From the NCBI RefSeq assembly GCF_019711495.1, contig NZ_JAIGNM010000002.1, forward strand, positions 124,001-188,000: a stretch of DNA of 64,000 nucleotides. Reading direction: 5' to 3'. Position 1 is the stretch's first letter; every line of letters begins with the position of its first letter. The DNA is from Qipengyuania xiamenensis (GTDB lineage: Bacteria > Pseudomonadota > Alphaproteobacteria > Sphingomonadales > Sphingomonadaceae). The notes beneath the pieces were generated by a model. That model searched no databases. It was not told the DNA's origin and worked only from the letters and a program-made list of their open reading frames with translations. Shown here piece by piece: positions 37,149 through 45,008 of the stretch. The translations under genes were made by a program, and so were the position numbers.

Positions 37149-38589
37149 CGTGCCAGGTAACCCCGTCGCGTTCGGCCAGCGCTACTGCCGCGCTCGGCCC
37201 CCAAGTACCTGCTGCATAGGTCTTGGGCTTGATTTCGTTTTCGGCCCACAGGGCGCGGATGTGGTCGATCCAGTCCCACTGCGCTTCCACCTCGTCGCGG
37301 CGGACGAACAGCGTCTGGTCGCCGTGGATCAGGTCAAGCAGCAGGCGCTCGTAGGCGATCCGGCGCACCACGTCGGAAAAGGCATCGGGCATGGCGATGT
37401 CGAGCGGGACCGGGCGCAGGCGCAGACCGTCGCTGCCGAGGCCGGGCACTTTGGCCATCATCGAAAGCTGGATGTTTTCCTTCGGCTGGATTTCGATCAC
37501 CAACCGGTTGGGTTCGGTCTTCGCACCGCGTCCTTCGAAGATCGAATGCGGGATGCAGCGGAACTGCACGACGATCTCGGTCACGCGGCGCGGCATGCGT
37601 TTGCCGTGGCGCAGGTAGAAGGGCACACCGCGCCAGCGCCAGTTGTCGACATGGGCCTTCACCGCGACATAGGTTTCGGTGTCGCTGTCCTTGCCCAGTT
37701 CCTCGTCATAGCCGGGCACGGTCTGCCCATCGACGGCACCTGCACGATACTGGCCGGTCACGACTTCGTTCGCCTTGATCGGGCGCAGGGCGCGCAGGAC
37801 CTTTACCTTCTCGTCGCGCACTGCGGTGGCGTCGAAGCTGGTGGGCGGTTCCATCGCGACCAGTGCGAGCAGCTGGAGCATGTGGTTCTGCACCATGTCG
37901 CGCAGCGCACCGCTGTCGTCGTAATAGGCGACGCGTGATTCCAGCCCGACCGTCTCGGCCACGCTGATCTGCACATGCTCGATATAATTCGAGTTCCAGA
38001 CTGGCTCGAGCAGGATATTGGCGAAGCGCAGCGCGAGGAGGTTCTGCACCGTCTCCTTGCCAAGATAATGGTCGATCCGGAAAATGCGGTCTTCGGTAAA
38101 GGCCTTGGCCACCGCATCGTTGATCTCGCAGCTTGAGTCGAGATCGGTGCCGAGCGGCTTTTCGAGCGCGATGCGGGCATTGCCCTTGGTCAGGCCCACA
38201 CGTTCAAGGCCCGCGATCGTCGGTTCGAACAGGCTCGGTGCGGTCGACAGGAAGATGGCGAGGCCGTTGTATTCGCCGACCTCCTTGGCCAGCTCGTCAT
38301 ACCCCTCGGGCGTCGTCGCATCGACCGGGACGTAGCTCAGCCGGTTGAGGAAATCGGCCATCGGACCGCGGCGGTTCTTCGGGAGATATTTCTCCAGCGC
38401 CTCGCGGGCGAACTGGCGAAATTCCTTCGTGCTCATCTCGGAACGCGCGGTCGCGACGATGCGAAGGTTCGGATCGAGCAGGTTGTCCGCGTGAAGCGCG
38501 CAAAGCGACGGCAGGAGCATGCGCTGCGAAAGGTCGCCGGTCGCTCCGAACAGGAGCAGGCGGTCGGCGGTGAATGTCAGCTCTTGCAT
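37141..38589 (-). CDS. zwf: glucose-6-phosphate 1-dehydrogenase Zwf
   Basis: 482 aa. Oxidises glucose 6-phosphate to 6-phosphogluconolactone. LLFGATGDLSQRMLLP is the coenzyme-binding site and RIDHYLGKETVQN the substrate and active-site motif. First gene of the operon; GAAGG lies 4 nt before the ATG. The lactonase gene pgl, often between zwf and edd in sphingomonads, is absent from the operon. Confidence 0.96.
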   Translation of the reverse strand: MQELTFTADRLLLFGATGDLSQRMLLPSLCALHADNLLDPNLRIVATARSEMSTKEFRQFAREALEKYLPKNRRGPMADFLNRLSYVPVDATTPEGYDELAKEVGEYNGLAIFLSTAPSLFEPTIAGLERVGLTKGNARIALEKPLGTDLDSSCEINDAVAKAFTEDRIFRIDHYLGKETVQNLLALRFANILLEPVWNSNYIEHVQISVAETVGLESRVAYYDDSGALRDMVQNHMLQLLALVAMEPPTSFDATAVRDEKVKVLRALRPIKANEVVTGQYRAGAVDGQTVPGYDEELGKDSDTETYVAVKAHVDNWRWRGVPFYLRHGKRMPRRVTEIVVQFRCIPHSIFEGRGAKTEPNRLVIEIQPKENIQLSMMAKVPGLGSDGLRLRPVPLDIAMPDAFSDVVRRIAYERLLLDLIHGDQTLFVRRDEVEAQWDWIDHIRALWAENEIKPKTYAAGTWGPSAAVALAERDGVTWHDD

Positions 38590-38671
38590 GGTGCCTTCAT
38601 CGGCGTAGCTCTCCCTTTGATGCGTGGCCTATCAGCGCCCCGCATCATGCGCCATAGCATCGCATTCCTAT

Positions 38672-39475
38672 TCACTTGTCGAGGGTTCGCACCCGGACCG
38701 AGCTCGACTTGAAGTCGTTCGCGCCGAAGCTGGTGAGGAAGCTCACGTCTGCAGCGTCGCGGCCGATGCCGATCTTCGCGGTCTGGGCGGGGTCGGCCAT
38801 GCCGGTGGCGTCCACCAGTTGCCAGGTGCCGCCACCCGGTGTTTCGGGGTCGTTGAGGAATACCTCGGCGATCGCGTGGAAATCGGGCGGATCGACCCCG
38901 GGGGCATAGCAGGCGACGTATCGGGCCGGGATCGTACTGGCACGAGCCAGCGTCACAAGCGTATGCGCATAGTCGCGGCAAATACCGCGGCGCTCGATGA
39001 AGGTGTCGAGCGCCGTCGTGTGGATACCGGAAGCGCCGGGCACATACTGGAAGTTCTGGCGGATCCAGTCGCGAATGGCGGCAATGCGTGCACCGCCATC
39101 GGTCCCGCCGAATTCATCCTCGACGAAGGTCTGGAAGCGGTCCGCCGGGCAATAGCGGCTGTCGAACAGGTATTCGACAGCCTCGCCGGGCATTTCGTGC
39201 GGGGGCAGGCGTTTGAGGCTGGCGAGTTCGGCTAGCTGCCGCTCGGGCGATACCTCTGCCTCGTACCGGACCTCGAAATCGCCTTCGGCGCGGATCCAGA
39301 TGCGCTCGCCGATATCGTCCTGGGCCGGAACGCGGGCGCAATGGTGCGTGTCGGACAAATGCGTTTTCGAAGAAAGGATGGTCTGTTCCGGGATCGCGGC
39401 AGCTTCGAACTGCAGCAACACGTCGGTGGGTCGCGGTAAATGGAAGGCGAAGCGCGTTTCTATCCCGATAGGCAT
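38672..39475 (-). CDS. transglutaminase-like cysteine protease family protein
   Basis: 267 aa. An N-terminal beta domain of bacterial transglutaminase-like proteins (about 1-90) is followed by the catalytic core: Cys in RRGICRDYAHTLV, His in DFHAIAEVFLND and Asp in LVDATGMA. Such proteins may act as peptidases or amide-modifying enzymes; the substrate is unknown. ATG at 39475 chosen over an upstream TTG. It lies downstream of the microORF terminator on the same strand. Confidence 0.87.
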   Translation of the reverse strand: MPIGIETRFAFHLPRPTDVLLQFEAAAIPEQTILSSKTHLSDTHHCARVPAQDDIGERIWIRAEGDFEVRYEAEVSPERQLAELASLKRLPPHEMPGEAVEYLFDSRYCPADRFQTFVEDEFGGTDGGARIAAIRDWIRQNFQYVPGASGIHTTALDTFIERRGICRDYAHTLVTLARASTIPARYVACYAPGVDPPDFHAIAEVFLNDPETPGGGTWQLVDATGMADPAQTAKIGIGRDAADVSFLTSFGANDFKSSSVRVRTLDK

Positions 39476-39550
39476 GGTCCACAAACGTCACAGACAGCCT
39501 AAGGTTTCGGGGGAAGGGAAGGGTGGTCGAAAATGCTCCTTCCGGAAACG

Positions 39551-39575
39551 AAAAAGGGCCCCGCGAAGGGACCCT
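39551..39575 (-). terminator. intrinsic terminator of the microORF transcript
   Basis: On the minus strand AGGGTCCC (39575-39568) pairs with GGGGCCCT (39562-39555) with one U-G wobble and a 5-nt loop. A run of T (39554-39551) follows. It ends a transcript covering the 11-codon ORF at 39602-39637. Confidence 0.85.
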
Positions 39576-39601
39576 CTCGTATAATAAAGGCTTGTTTGGG
39601 C

Positions 39602-39637
39602 TTACTTGCCCATCAGCCAACCCCAGAAATCGAACAT
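39602..39637 (-). CDS. 11-residue putative microprotein or leader peptide
   Basis: MFDFWGWLMGK, 12 codons with TAA. A strong AGGAGG (39648-39643) lies 5 nt before the ATG. The coding stretch is followed at 27 nt by an intrinsic terminator, and GGGC/GCCC flank the stop codon as a small hairpin. The peptide is very rich in aromatic residues (two Phe, two Trp), as membrane-active or ribosome-stalling peptides can be. The unit could also be a small RNA whose Shine-Dalgarno is incidental. I know of no named family. It lies 65 bp after the CHASE2/EAL gene on the same strand. Confidence 0.55.
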   Translation of the reverse strand: MFDFWGWLMGK

Positions 39638-39642
39638 AAAGG

Positions 39643-39661
39643 CCTCCTGTTGGTTAACAGG
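39643..39661 (-). promoter_or_regulatory. hairpin overlapping the Shine-Dalgarno of the microORF
   Basis: In the minus-strand RNA CCTGTT (39661-39656), loop AACC, AACAGG (39651-39646) form a 6-bp stem whose 3' arm runs into AGGAGG (39648-39643). Opening or closing this stem could control ribosome access. The structure is predicted from base pairing only. Confidence 0.5.
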
Positions 39662-39673
39662 ATCCTTGTTTCA

Positions 39674-39705
39674 TTAACCATAACTGTTTGTAAAGCGTTA
39701 ACTAT
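39674..39705 (+). promoter_or_regulatory. pair of CtrA-like boxes upstream of the microORF
   Basis: TTAACCAT (39674-39681) and TTAACTAT (39698-39705) are direct repeats 24 bp apart on the plus strand, i.e. opposite to the microORF. They resemble CtrA half-sites. The second covers the stop codon of the CHASE2/EAL gene. Confidence 0.4.
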
Positions 39706-42044
39706 GCTTCAAGCGCATCGTCCTTACCGGAAACGTTGAATTTCAAAAGGTTAGTCAAGGAGATCGGTCGCGACAAAACGTAGCCCTGGACGTAGTGACA
39801 GCCGATTTCGTTAAGGATTTTCAGGGTTTCCGTGTCTTCGGCACCCTCTGCGACGACAGTGATTCGCGCTTCCTTACCCATCGCCACAACACTTGACGCA
39901 ATCGCCTTTGCTTTCTGGCTTTTGGCCAGGTTGGAGACGAATAGTCGGTCGATCTTCAGTTCGTCGAACGGCAGTTCGAAGAAGGTTTCGTAATTGGCCG
40001 CGCCGGTACCGAAGTCATCCATCGAAATACGGACGCCAAGAGCCTTCAGTTCATTGAGAATGGTGGAAGCCGTCGCAAGGTCGCCGATACGCGAAGTTTC
40101 TGTCACTTCCAGGATCAGGAAGCGCGGATCGAAGCCGGATGCCTGCAATGCATTGCGGACGATGCCGACGATCCGCATATCGCCGAGCAGCGTCGCGGAC
40201 ATGTTGACCGACATCGACACGGTGCGGCCGCGGAAATGCATGAGCCTTGCAGCGCTGCACGCGCTTTGCAGCACGTAGCGGGTCAGGTGCTCCATGCGTC
40301 CGGCCTTTTCGCACTGGGCGATGAAGTGCATCGGCGGAATGAAGCCGCGCGCCGGATCATGCCAGCGTACCAGTGCCTCGACACCGGTCATGGTGTTGTG
40401 CACGGTATCGATCTTGGGCTGGTAGACGCAGTAGATCTCGCCAGCTTCCATCGCCTCGTCGATGCGTGCGCGAAGCGAGATGTCCCACAGCTGGTCGAAG
40501 TGCGAGCCCGTCTCCGCGATCTTGATCGGGTTGAGGGCTTCCGAGCTTTCCTCAGCAGCCGCCAGCGCGGCGGCTAGGCGGGTCGAGGGATCGCCGTCGA
40601 GGCGCGCCACGCCGAAACTGATGCCCACATCGACCGAGGAACCGGCAACGCTGATCGGCGCGGCAAAAATCGCACGCAGACCTTCCAGGTGATCTGCCAG
40701 CGCTTCCGTATCGTCTTCCTTGGTATGCCAGCCGAGATGGTGGCCTTCGTAGAAGATCGCCAGTTCGCTGTCGGAAGCCCGCAGGCGATCGACAAGCTTG
40801 AGGATGTATTGCGAGCGGTCCTCGCGCGCGAGCGTCTTGAGAACGTGCTCGTATCCATGAATGCGGGCAACGACGATGTGACCGTGCGTGAGGTTGTTCT
40901 TGAGCGCACTGACCTCGAGCGCGCGCAGGCGCGGCAGGCCGGTCTCGTTATCGACGAGCGCAAGCCGGTCCTTGAGCTGGGCTCGCGAGCGGAACAAGCC
41001 GTACCCTACGATGAGTGCAAAGCAGTAGGACAGTTCCATGCGCACGCCGATGTGGCTGCCGAAATAAAGCGCGGTGGGCAGGCACAGGACCAGCGCCGCA
41101 TATCCGAGCTGGCGGCGCTTGCGCTTGCGAACCGCAATGATCATCGCCCCGAGAAGGAAAGCGAAGATCGTCAGGGCGCGAAGGCCTCCAACGAAGCCGG
41201 TCCGGCCGGCGCGCAGCGTTTCGGCGGCGTAGATGCTGACAAAACTTGGCGGGACGCCGTAATTGCCCGGTACCTTGATCTGGGCATCGGCAACGCTTTC
41301 GCCTTCGCCGATGATGACCGTGCGGCCGGCAAGGTTCAAATCGGAATCGCCGCGAGCGAATGCGGCAAGCTCTACCGACGCGAACTCGTCGGACGGAATC
41401 GTGTAATCGATCTGGAATTCGCCGGGCCGTGCATCGTCGATGCCGGCAAGCGACGCAGCAAGCGAAGGATAGCGGCGCCCTCCGACCGTGTGTCCGTATT
41501 CGTTCGTCCAGACGAGACCGAGCCAGTTGGTCGCACGGCGCGTGACGACGCGGTCGCTGTTCCCGGCGATCGCATCGATCGTGCGACGTGTCCTTTCGCC
41601 TGCAGTCGGCGAGCGTTCGATATGGTCCACTATCGCGGCGCGCGGGCCCAGGTCGGCGATAGCTTCCGCGAGTTGCTGATCGCTTTCGCTGGTCGATGCG
41701 CGGTCAAGCACCAGGTCGATGTAGATCTTGCCGACGCCCTGACGGTCGAGCTCTCGCAGGGTTTCGGCAAGTTCGATGCGCCGATGGTCGAGGGCGGGAT
41801 CTTCCATGTCGCCGGGAACGCCGATGAAGACGATTTCCCCGGAGGGCGAGTGGTTCGCAAGCTTGGACTGGAACAGCCAGCTGAACTGGTCGATCGGCGC
41901 AAGGAACAGGAAAAACATGAGGGCGAGCGAAACCGCACCTGCGTAGAGCAGGTGGCGCAGGCGTCCCAGCAAGCCCTTCGAAATACCGGAAGTCGGCGTT
42001 TCGCTAGGGCCGGGGCCTTGGGTAAAGGCGCTTCGGTCGTTCAT
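39702..42044 (-). CDS. CHASE2 sensor protein with degenerate GGDEF and EAL domains
   Basis: 780 aa. A first helix (about 30-50) is followed by a periplasmic CHASE2 domain (about 50-275), three further helices (about 280-350), a GGDEF-fold region that lacks the signature (at the signature position I read YEGHHLGWHTKED instead of a GGDEF), and an EAL domain (about 510-770). The EAL domain keeps GVEALVRW, EVTETSR, MDDFGTGAANYE, KIDRLFV and VQGYVLSRP, so a c-di-GMP phosphodiesterase is likely. A CtrA half-site lies about 90 bp upstream. The ligand of the CHASE2 domain is unknown. Confidence 0.9.
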   Translation of the reverse strand: MNDRSAFTQGPGPSETPTSGISKGLLGRLRHLLYAGAVSLALMFFLFLAPIDQFSWLFQSKLANHSPSGEIVFIGVPGDMEDPALDHRRIELAETLRELDRQGVGKIYIDLVLDRASTSESDQQLAEAIADLGPRAAIVDHIERSPTAGERTRRTIDAIAGNSDRVVTRRATNWLGLVWTNEYGHTVGGRRYPSLAASLAGIDDARPGEFQIDYTIPSDEFASVELAAFARGDSDLNLAGRTVIIGEGESVADAQIKVPGNYGVPPSFVSIYAAETLRAGRTGFVGGLRALTIFAFLLGAMIIAVRKRKRRQLGYAALVLCLPTALYFGSHIGVRMELSYCFALIVGYGLFRSRAQLKDRLALVDNETGLPRLRALEVSALKNNLTHGHIVVARIHGYEHVLKTLAREDRSQYILKLVDRLRASDSELAIFYEGHHLGWHTKEDDTEALADHLEGLRAIFAAPISVAGSSVDVGISFGVARLDGDPSTRLAAALAAAEESSEALNPIKIAETGSHFDQLWDISLRARIDEAMEAGEIYCVYQPKIDTVHNTMTGVEALVRWHDPARGFIPPMHFIAQCEKAGRMEHLTRYVLQSACSAARLMHFRGRTVSMSVNMSATLLGDMRIVGIVRNALQASGFDPRFLILEVTETSRIGDLATASTILNELKALGVRISMDDFGTGAANYETFFELPFDELKIDRLFVSNLAKSQKAKAIASSVVAMGKEARITVVAEGAEDTETLKILNEIGCHYVQGYVLSRPISLTNLLKFNVSGKDDALEA

Positions 42045-42132
42045 CCGAGGCGCTTATGCGCTCATTAAGTTTAAGAATGTTTTGACGCGGGCGCGATTTT
42101 TTCACGGGATGCGCCCGAAAGCTGGCCTCACA

Positions 42133-42140
42133 ATGGTTAA
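42133..42140 (-). promoter_or_regulatory. CtrA-type half-site upstream of the CHASE2/EAL gene
   Basis: The minus strand reads TTAACCAT, 89 bp upstream of the gene start at 42044. The region 42045-42291 is 247 bp without a gene; besides this box and the rimO stem-loop I see several further TTAA tetramers but nothing else I can name. Confidence 0.4.
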
Positions 42141-42252
42141 AGGCGCGGTAGGATGTTGGATTAACGGCTTGCGTCGTTTCCTTGGATTGCCGCAGAATCC
42201 GGAGGGCGATTAACCGTTTCGATTCAATCGAATGGATCGAGAGTGGTGGGGT

Positions 42253-42279
42253 GCGTCAACAGGGTTAACCTGCTGACGC
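42253..42279 (-). terminator. stem-loop downstream of rimO
   Basis: On the plus strand GCGTCAACAGG (42253-42263) pairs with CCTGCTGACGC (42269-42279) around a 5-nt loop, one position being a wobble or mismatch depending on the strand. It begins 13 bp after the rimO stop. No T-tract follows, so factor-assisted termination is more likely. Confidence 0.55.
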
Positions 42280-42291
42280 CCGGCACTTGCC

Positions 42292-43665
42292 TCAGGTGAT
42301 GACACCGAAAAGGTCGTGTTCGTCGGCGTCCTCGACCTTCACCGAAACAATTTCGCCCGCCGCGAGCGTTTCGGGCACATTGCGAAGGTAGACCGCGCCG
42401 TCGATTTCCGGTGCATCGGCCTGACTGCGGCCGGTTGCGCCGATATCGCCGTCCTCGTCGGGCTCGCCAACCTCGTCGATGATGACGGGCATGGTCTTGC
42501 CGACCTTGGCAGCGAGTTTTTCCGCGCTGATCCGCGCAGTCACTTCCATGATGCGCGCGTATCGTTCTTCCTTCACGGCCTCGGGCACGTGATCGGGCAG
42601 GGCATTGGCCTGTGCGCCCTCGACGGGTTCGAAACGGAACGCGCCGACGCGGTCGAGCTGCGCCTCTTCGAGCCAGTCGAGCAGGTACTGGAAGTCTTCC
42701 TCGGTCTCGCCGGGGAAGCCGACCACGAAACTGGAGCGGACCGCGATATCGGGGCAGATCTCGCGCCAGCCCTTGAGCCGATCGAGTACCTTGGCCTCGT
42801 TCGCGGGACGCTTCATCGCGCGCAGAACCTTGGGGCTGGCGTGCTGGAAGGGAATGTCGAGATAAGGCGTCAGCAGCCCTTCGGCCATCAGCGGGATAAC
42901 CGCATCGACATGCGGGTAGGGGTAGACATAGTGCAGCCGCACCCACGGCGGGGTGCCGCCGCCGATGTCCAGCAGGCCAAGCTCGCGGGCGAGGTCGGTC
43001 ATGTGGGCGCGGACCTCGCGGCCATTCCAGATGCGGCTCTCGTGGCGCGTGTCGACGCCATAGGCGCTCGTGTCCTGGCTGATGACGAGCAGTTCCTTCG
43101 TGCCCGCCGCGACCAGCTTTTCCGCCTCGCGCAGCACGGCATCGATCCGGCGGCTGGCGAGTTTTCCGCGCAGGTCGGGGATGATGCAGAAGGCGCAGGA
43201 GTGATTGCAGCCTTCGGAAATCTTCAGGTAACTGTAGTGGCGCGGCGTCAGCTTCACATCCGGCTGCGGAATGAGGTCGATATAGGGACCCTGGCTGGGC
43301 GGGGCATGTTCGTGGACCGCCTCGACGACCTGTTCGTACTGGTGTGCACCGGTCACTGCGAGGACCTGCGGATGCGCTGCACGGATTGCTTCTGCCTCGT
43401 CGCCCATACATCCGGTCACGATCACGCGGCCATTTTCGGAAATTGCCTCGCCGATGGCAGCCAGGCTTTCTTCCTTCGCGCTGTCGAGGAAGCCGCAGGT
43501 ATTGACCAGCACGACATCCGCGCCGGCATAGTCGGGGCTCATCGCATAGCCGTCGGCACGAAGGCGCGTAAGGATGCGTTCGCTGTCGACCAGCGCCTTG
43601 GGGCAGCCGAGGGAAACCATGCCGACCTTCTTCTGGTCGGGGATCGGGGAGGTGGAGGTGTTCAT
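42292..43665 (-). CDS. rimO: ribosomal protein S12 methylthiotransferase RimO
   Basis: 457 aa. Adds a methylthio group to an Asp of ribosomal protein S12. The N-terminal domain binds one Fe-S cluster by Cys21, Cys57 and Cys86 ([27 protein letters not shown]). The radical-SAM motif is Cys153, Cys157, Cys160 (CNHSCAFC). A TRAM domain is at the C-terminus. The [12 protein letters not shown] form separates it from MiaB. Confidence 0.95.
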   Translation of the reverse strand: MNTSTSPIPDQKKVGMVSLGCPKALVDSERILTRLRADGYAMSPDYAGADVVLVNTCGFLDSAKEESLAAIGEAISENGRVIVTGCMGDEAEAIRAAHPQVLAVTGAHQYEQVVEAVHEHAPPSQGPYIDLIPQPDVKLTPRHYSYLKISEGCNHSCAFCIIPDLRGKLASRRIDAVLREAEKLVAAGTKELLVISQDTSAYGVDTRHESRIWNGREVRAHMTDLARELGLLDIGGGTPPWVRLHYVYPYPHVDAVIPLMAEGLLTPYLDIPFQHASPKVLRAMKRPANEAKVLDRLKGWREICPDIAVRSSFVVGFPGETEEDFQYLLDWLEEAQLDRVGAFRFEPVEGAQANALPDHVPEAVKEERYARIMEVTARISAEKLAAKVGKTMPVIIDEVGEPDEDGDIGATGRSQADAPEIDGAVYLRNVPETLAAGEIVSVKVEDADEHDLFGVIT

Positions 43666-43756
43666 GCCAATGTCCGTGGATTTGCGCGCGCCCCTACACG
43701 CCTTCGCGCATTTGCGCTAGCACAAGCGTGGGTCGGCTCTGGGAGGGAGAGGGCAA

Positions 43757-44167
43757 ATGAATCTTTTGGATGTGAATTGGCTGGCAGTCGTTCTTGCCGC
43801 GCTAGCCGGATTTGTCGTGGGCGGCATCTGGTACGGGCCGATCATGGGCAAGAGCTGGATGGTAGCCGTCGGGAAGACCGAAGAAGACCTGAAGAACATC
43901 AACCCGGCAAAGACGTACGGCCTGACCTTTCTTCTGGCGCTTCTGGCGAGCTGGACCTTGGCACATACATTCGCGAGCTACGCGGTCGACCTCTCTGTAA
44001 TGGTCAAGGTGCTGACTGCAGTCGGCGTCGCGGTCGGTTTCATTCTTCCTGCGCTCTGGACGAATTATCTTTTCCAAGATGCGAAGAAGCCGCTTTACTG
44101 GATCGACGGTGGATACTGGCTGTTTTTCTATATTGCGATGGGGCTGGTGCACGCTTTTCTTTCGTGA
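43757..44167 (+). CDS. DUF1761 membrane protein
   Basis: 136 aa with four helices. The N-terminal VVGGIWYGPIMGKSWM is typical of the family. GGAGGGAGAGGG precedes the ATG. Divergent from rimO by 91 bp. Function unknown. Confidence 0.8.
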   Translation: MNLLDVNWLAVVLAALAGFVVGGIWYGPIMGKSWMVAVGKTEEDLKNINPAKTYGLTFLLALLASWTLAHTFASYAVDLSVMVKVLTAVGVAVGFILPALWTNYLFQDAKKPLYWIDGGYWLFFYIAMGLVHAFLS

Positions 44168-44211
44168 TCCAGAAATGAACCGCCCGGCAAGTTTGACGCA
44201 TCACTCAATGA

Positions 44212-44235
44212 CTGCTTAGTTACTCGCTTAAGCAG
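44212..44235. repeat. 7-bp inverted repeat upstream of exported-protein pair
   Basis: CTGCTTA (44212-44218) and TAAGCAG (44229-44235), 10 bp apart, lie 19 bp before the start of the first small exported protein. It could be an operator or a weak hairpin. Confidence 0.35.
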
Positions 44236-44253
44236 CAAAGTAGGGGAACGATC

Positions 44254-44553
44254 TTGTCGAAAGCTATCTATTGCGTCGCCGCCGGAGCGCTTCTGGCCGC
44301 CACTCCGCTGGTAGCCGGCGACGACGACAAGCCCACGATGCTGCGCGCCAAGGATGCGCATCAGGCTGCCTCGATGACGCTTTCGGAAGAAAACAAGGAT
44401 GCCCGCATCTGCGTTCGGCAGAAACAGCTTGGTAGCCGGGTCCGGTTCAATCGCATCTGCATGCAGCAACACGAGTGGAAGGCTTACCTCGTATCGCTCG
44501 ATGCGATGGATGACGAATGGAACAATGCAGCCAAGGGCAAGCTTATCAAATAG
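44254..44553 (+). CDS. small exported two-cysteine protein, copy 1
   Basis: 99 aa with a TTG start preceded by AGGGGAA. A signal peptide (about 1-21) is followed by a domain with LSEENKDARICVRQKQLGSR and RICMQQHEWKAY, i.e. two cysteines about 18 residues apart that may form a disulfide. It is a close paralogue of the next gene. Related short proteins with a C...GSR...C...EW pattern are frequent in sphingomonads and have no assigned role, as far as I know. Confidence 0.75.
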   Translation: MSKAIYCVAAGALLAATPLVAGDDDKPTMLRAKDAHQAASMTLSEENKDARICVRQKQLGSRVRFNRICMQQHEWKAYLVSLDAMDDEWNNAAKGKLIK

Positions 44554-44638
44554 CGATCGAGGGTGCCGGCCTGTGCGCGTTGCCCGGCGGACACTCTTTG
44601 GGAGGCCCTGACGAGTTCCTGAAATTAGGAGATTTGCG

Positions 44639-44974
44639 ATGCTCAAACTTGGTTTTTCTGCGGCACTTGCCGTTTCGTTCCTGGCCGTTCCCGCATTTGC
44701 CGGCGATGACGAAGGTGACGATAAACCGCAGTATGTCTACGCCAAGGACGCGCATCGTGCCGCCAAGCTGAAGCTGTCGGACGAGAACAAGGATGCGCGT
44801 ATTTGTGTGCGCCAGAAACAGCTCGGCAGCCGCGTTCGCTTCCAGCGCATCTGCATGCCGCAGGAAGAATGGATCGCCTATGTCGACTCGCTCGAGGACA
44901 TGAATCGCGAGTGGAACAATGCAGGCAAGGGCCTGCCGCCCGAAACCGAATTCGTCGGTCCCGCCGGTATTTAA
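44639..44974 (+). CDS. small exported two-cysteine protein, copy 2
   Basis: 111 aa. Signal peptide (about 1-21, ending PAFAG), an acidic stretch, then the same core as copy 1 (ENKDARICVRQKQLGSRVRF, RICMPQEEWIAY, EWNNAGKG). TAGGAG lies 7 nt before the ATG. The tandem arrangement points to a local duplication. Confidence 0.78.
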   Translation: MLKLGFSAALAVSFLAVPAFAGDDEGDDKPQYVYAKDAHRAAKLKLSDENKDARICVRQKQLGSRVRFQRICMPQEEWIAYVDSLEDMNREWNNAGKGLPPETEFVGPAGI

Positions 44975-45008
44975 CCGGAATTAGTACCGCACGGCGCGGG
45001 GGCGCTCC

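Noticed and set aside
42316-44178. Open frame of 620 codons antisense to rimO that runs on into the DUF1761 region
   Set aside because: Covers two genes in other frames and has no family motif or ribosome site.
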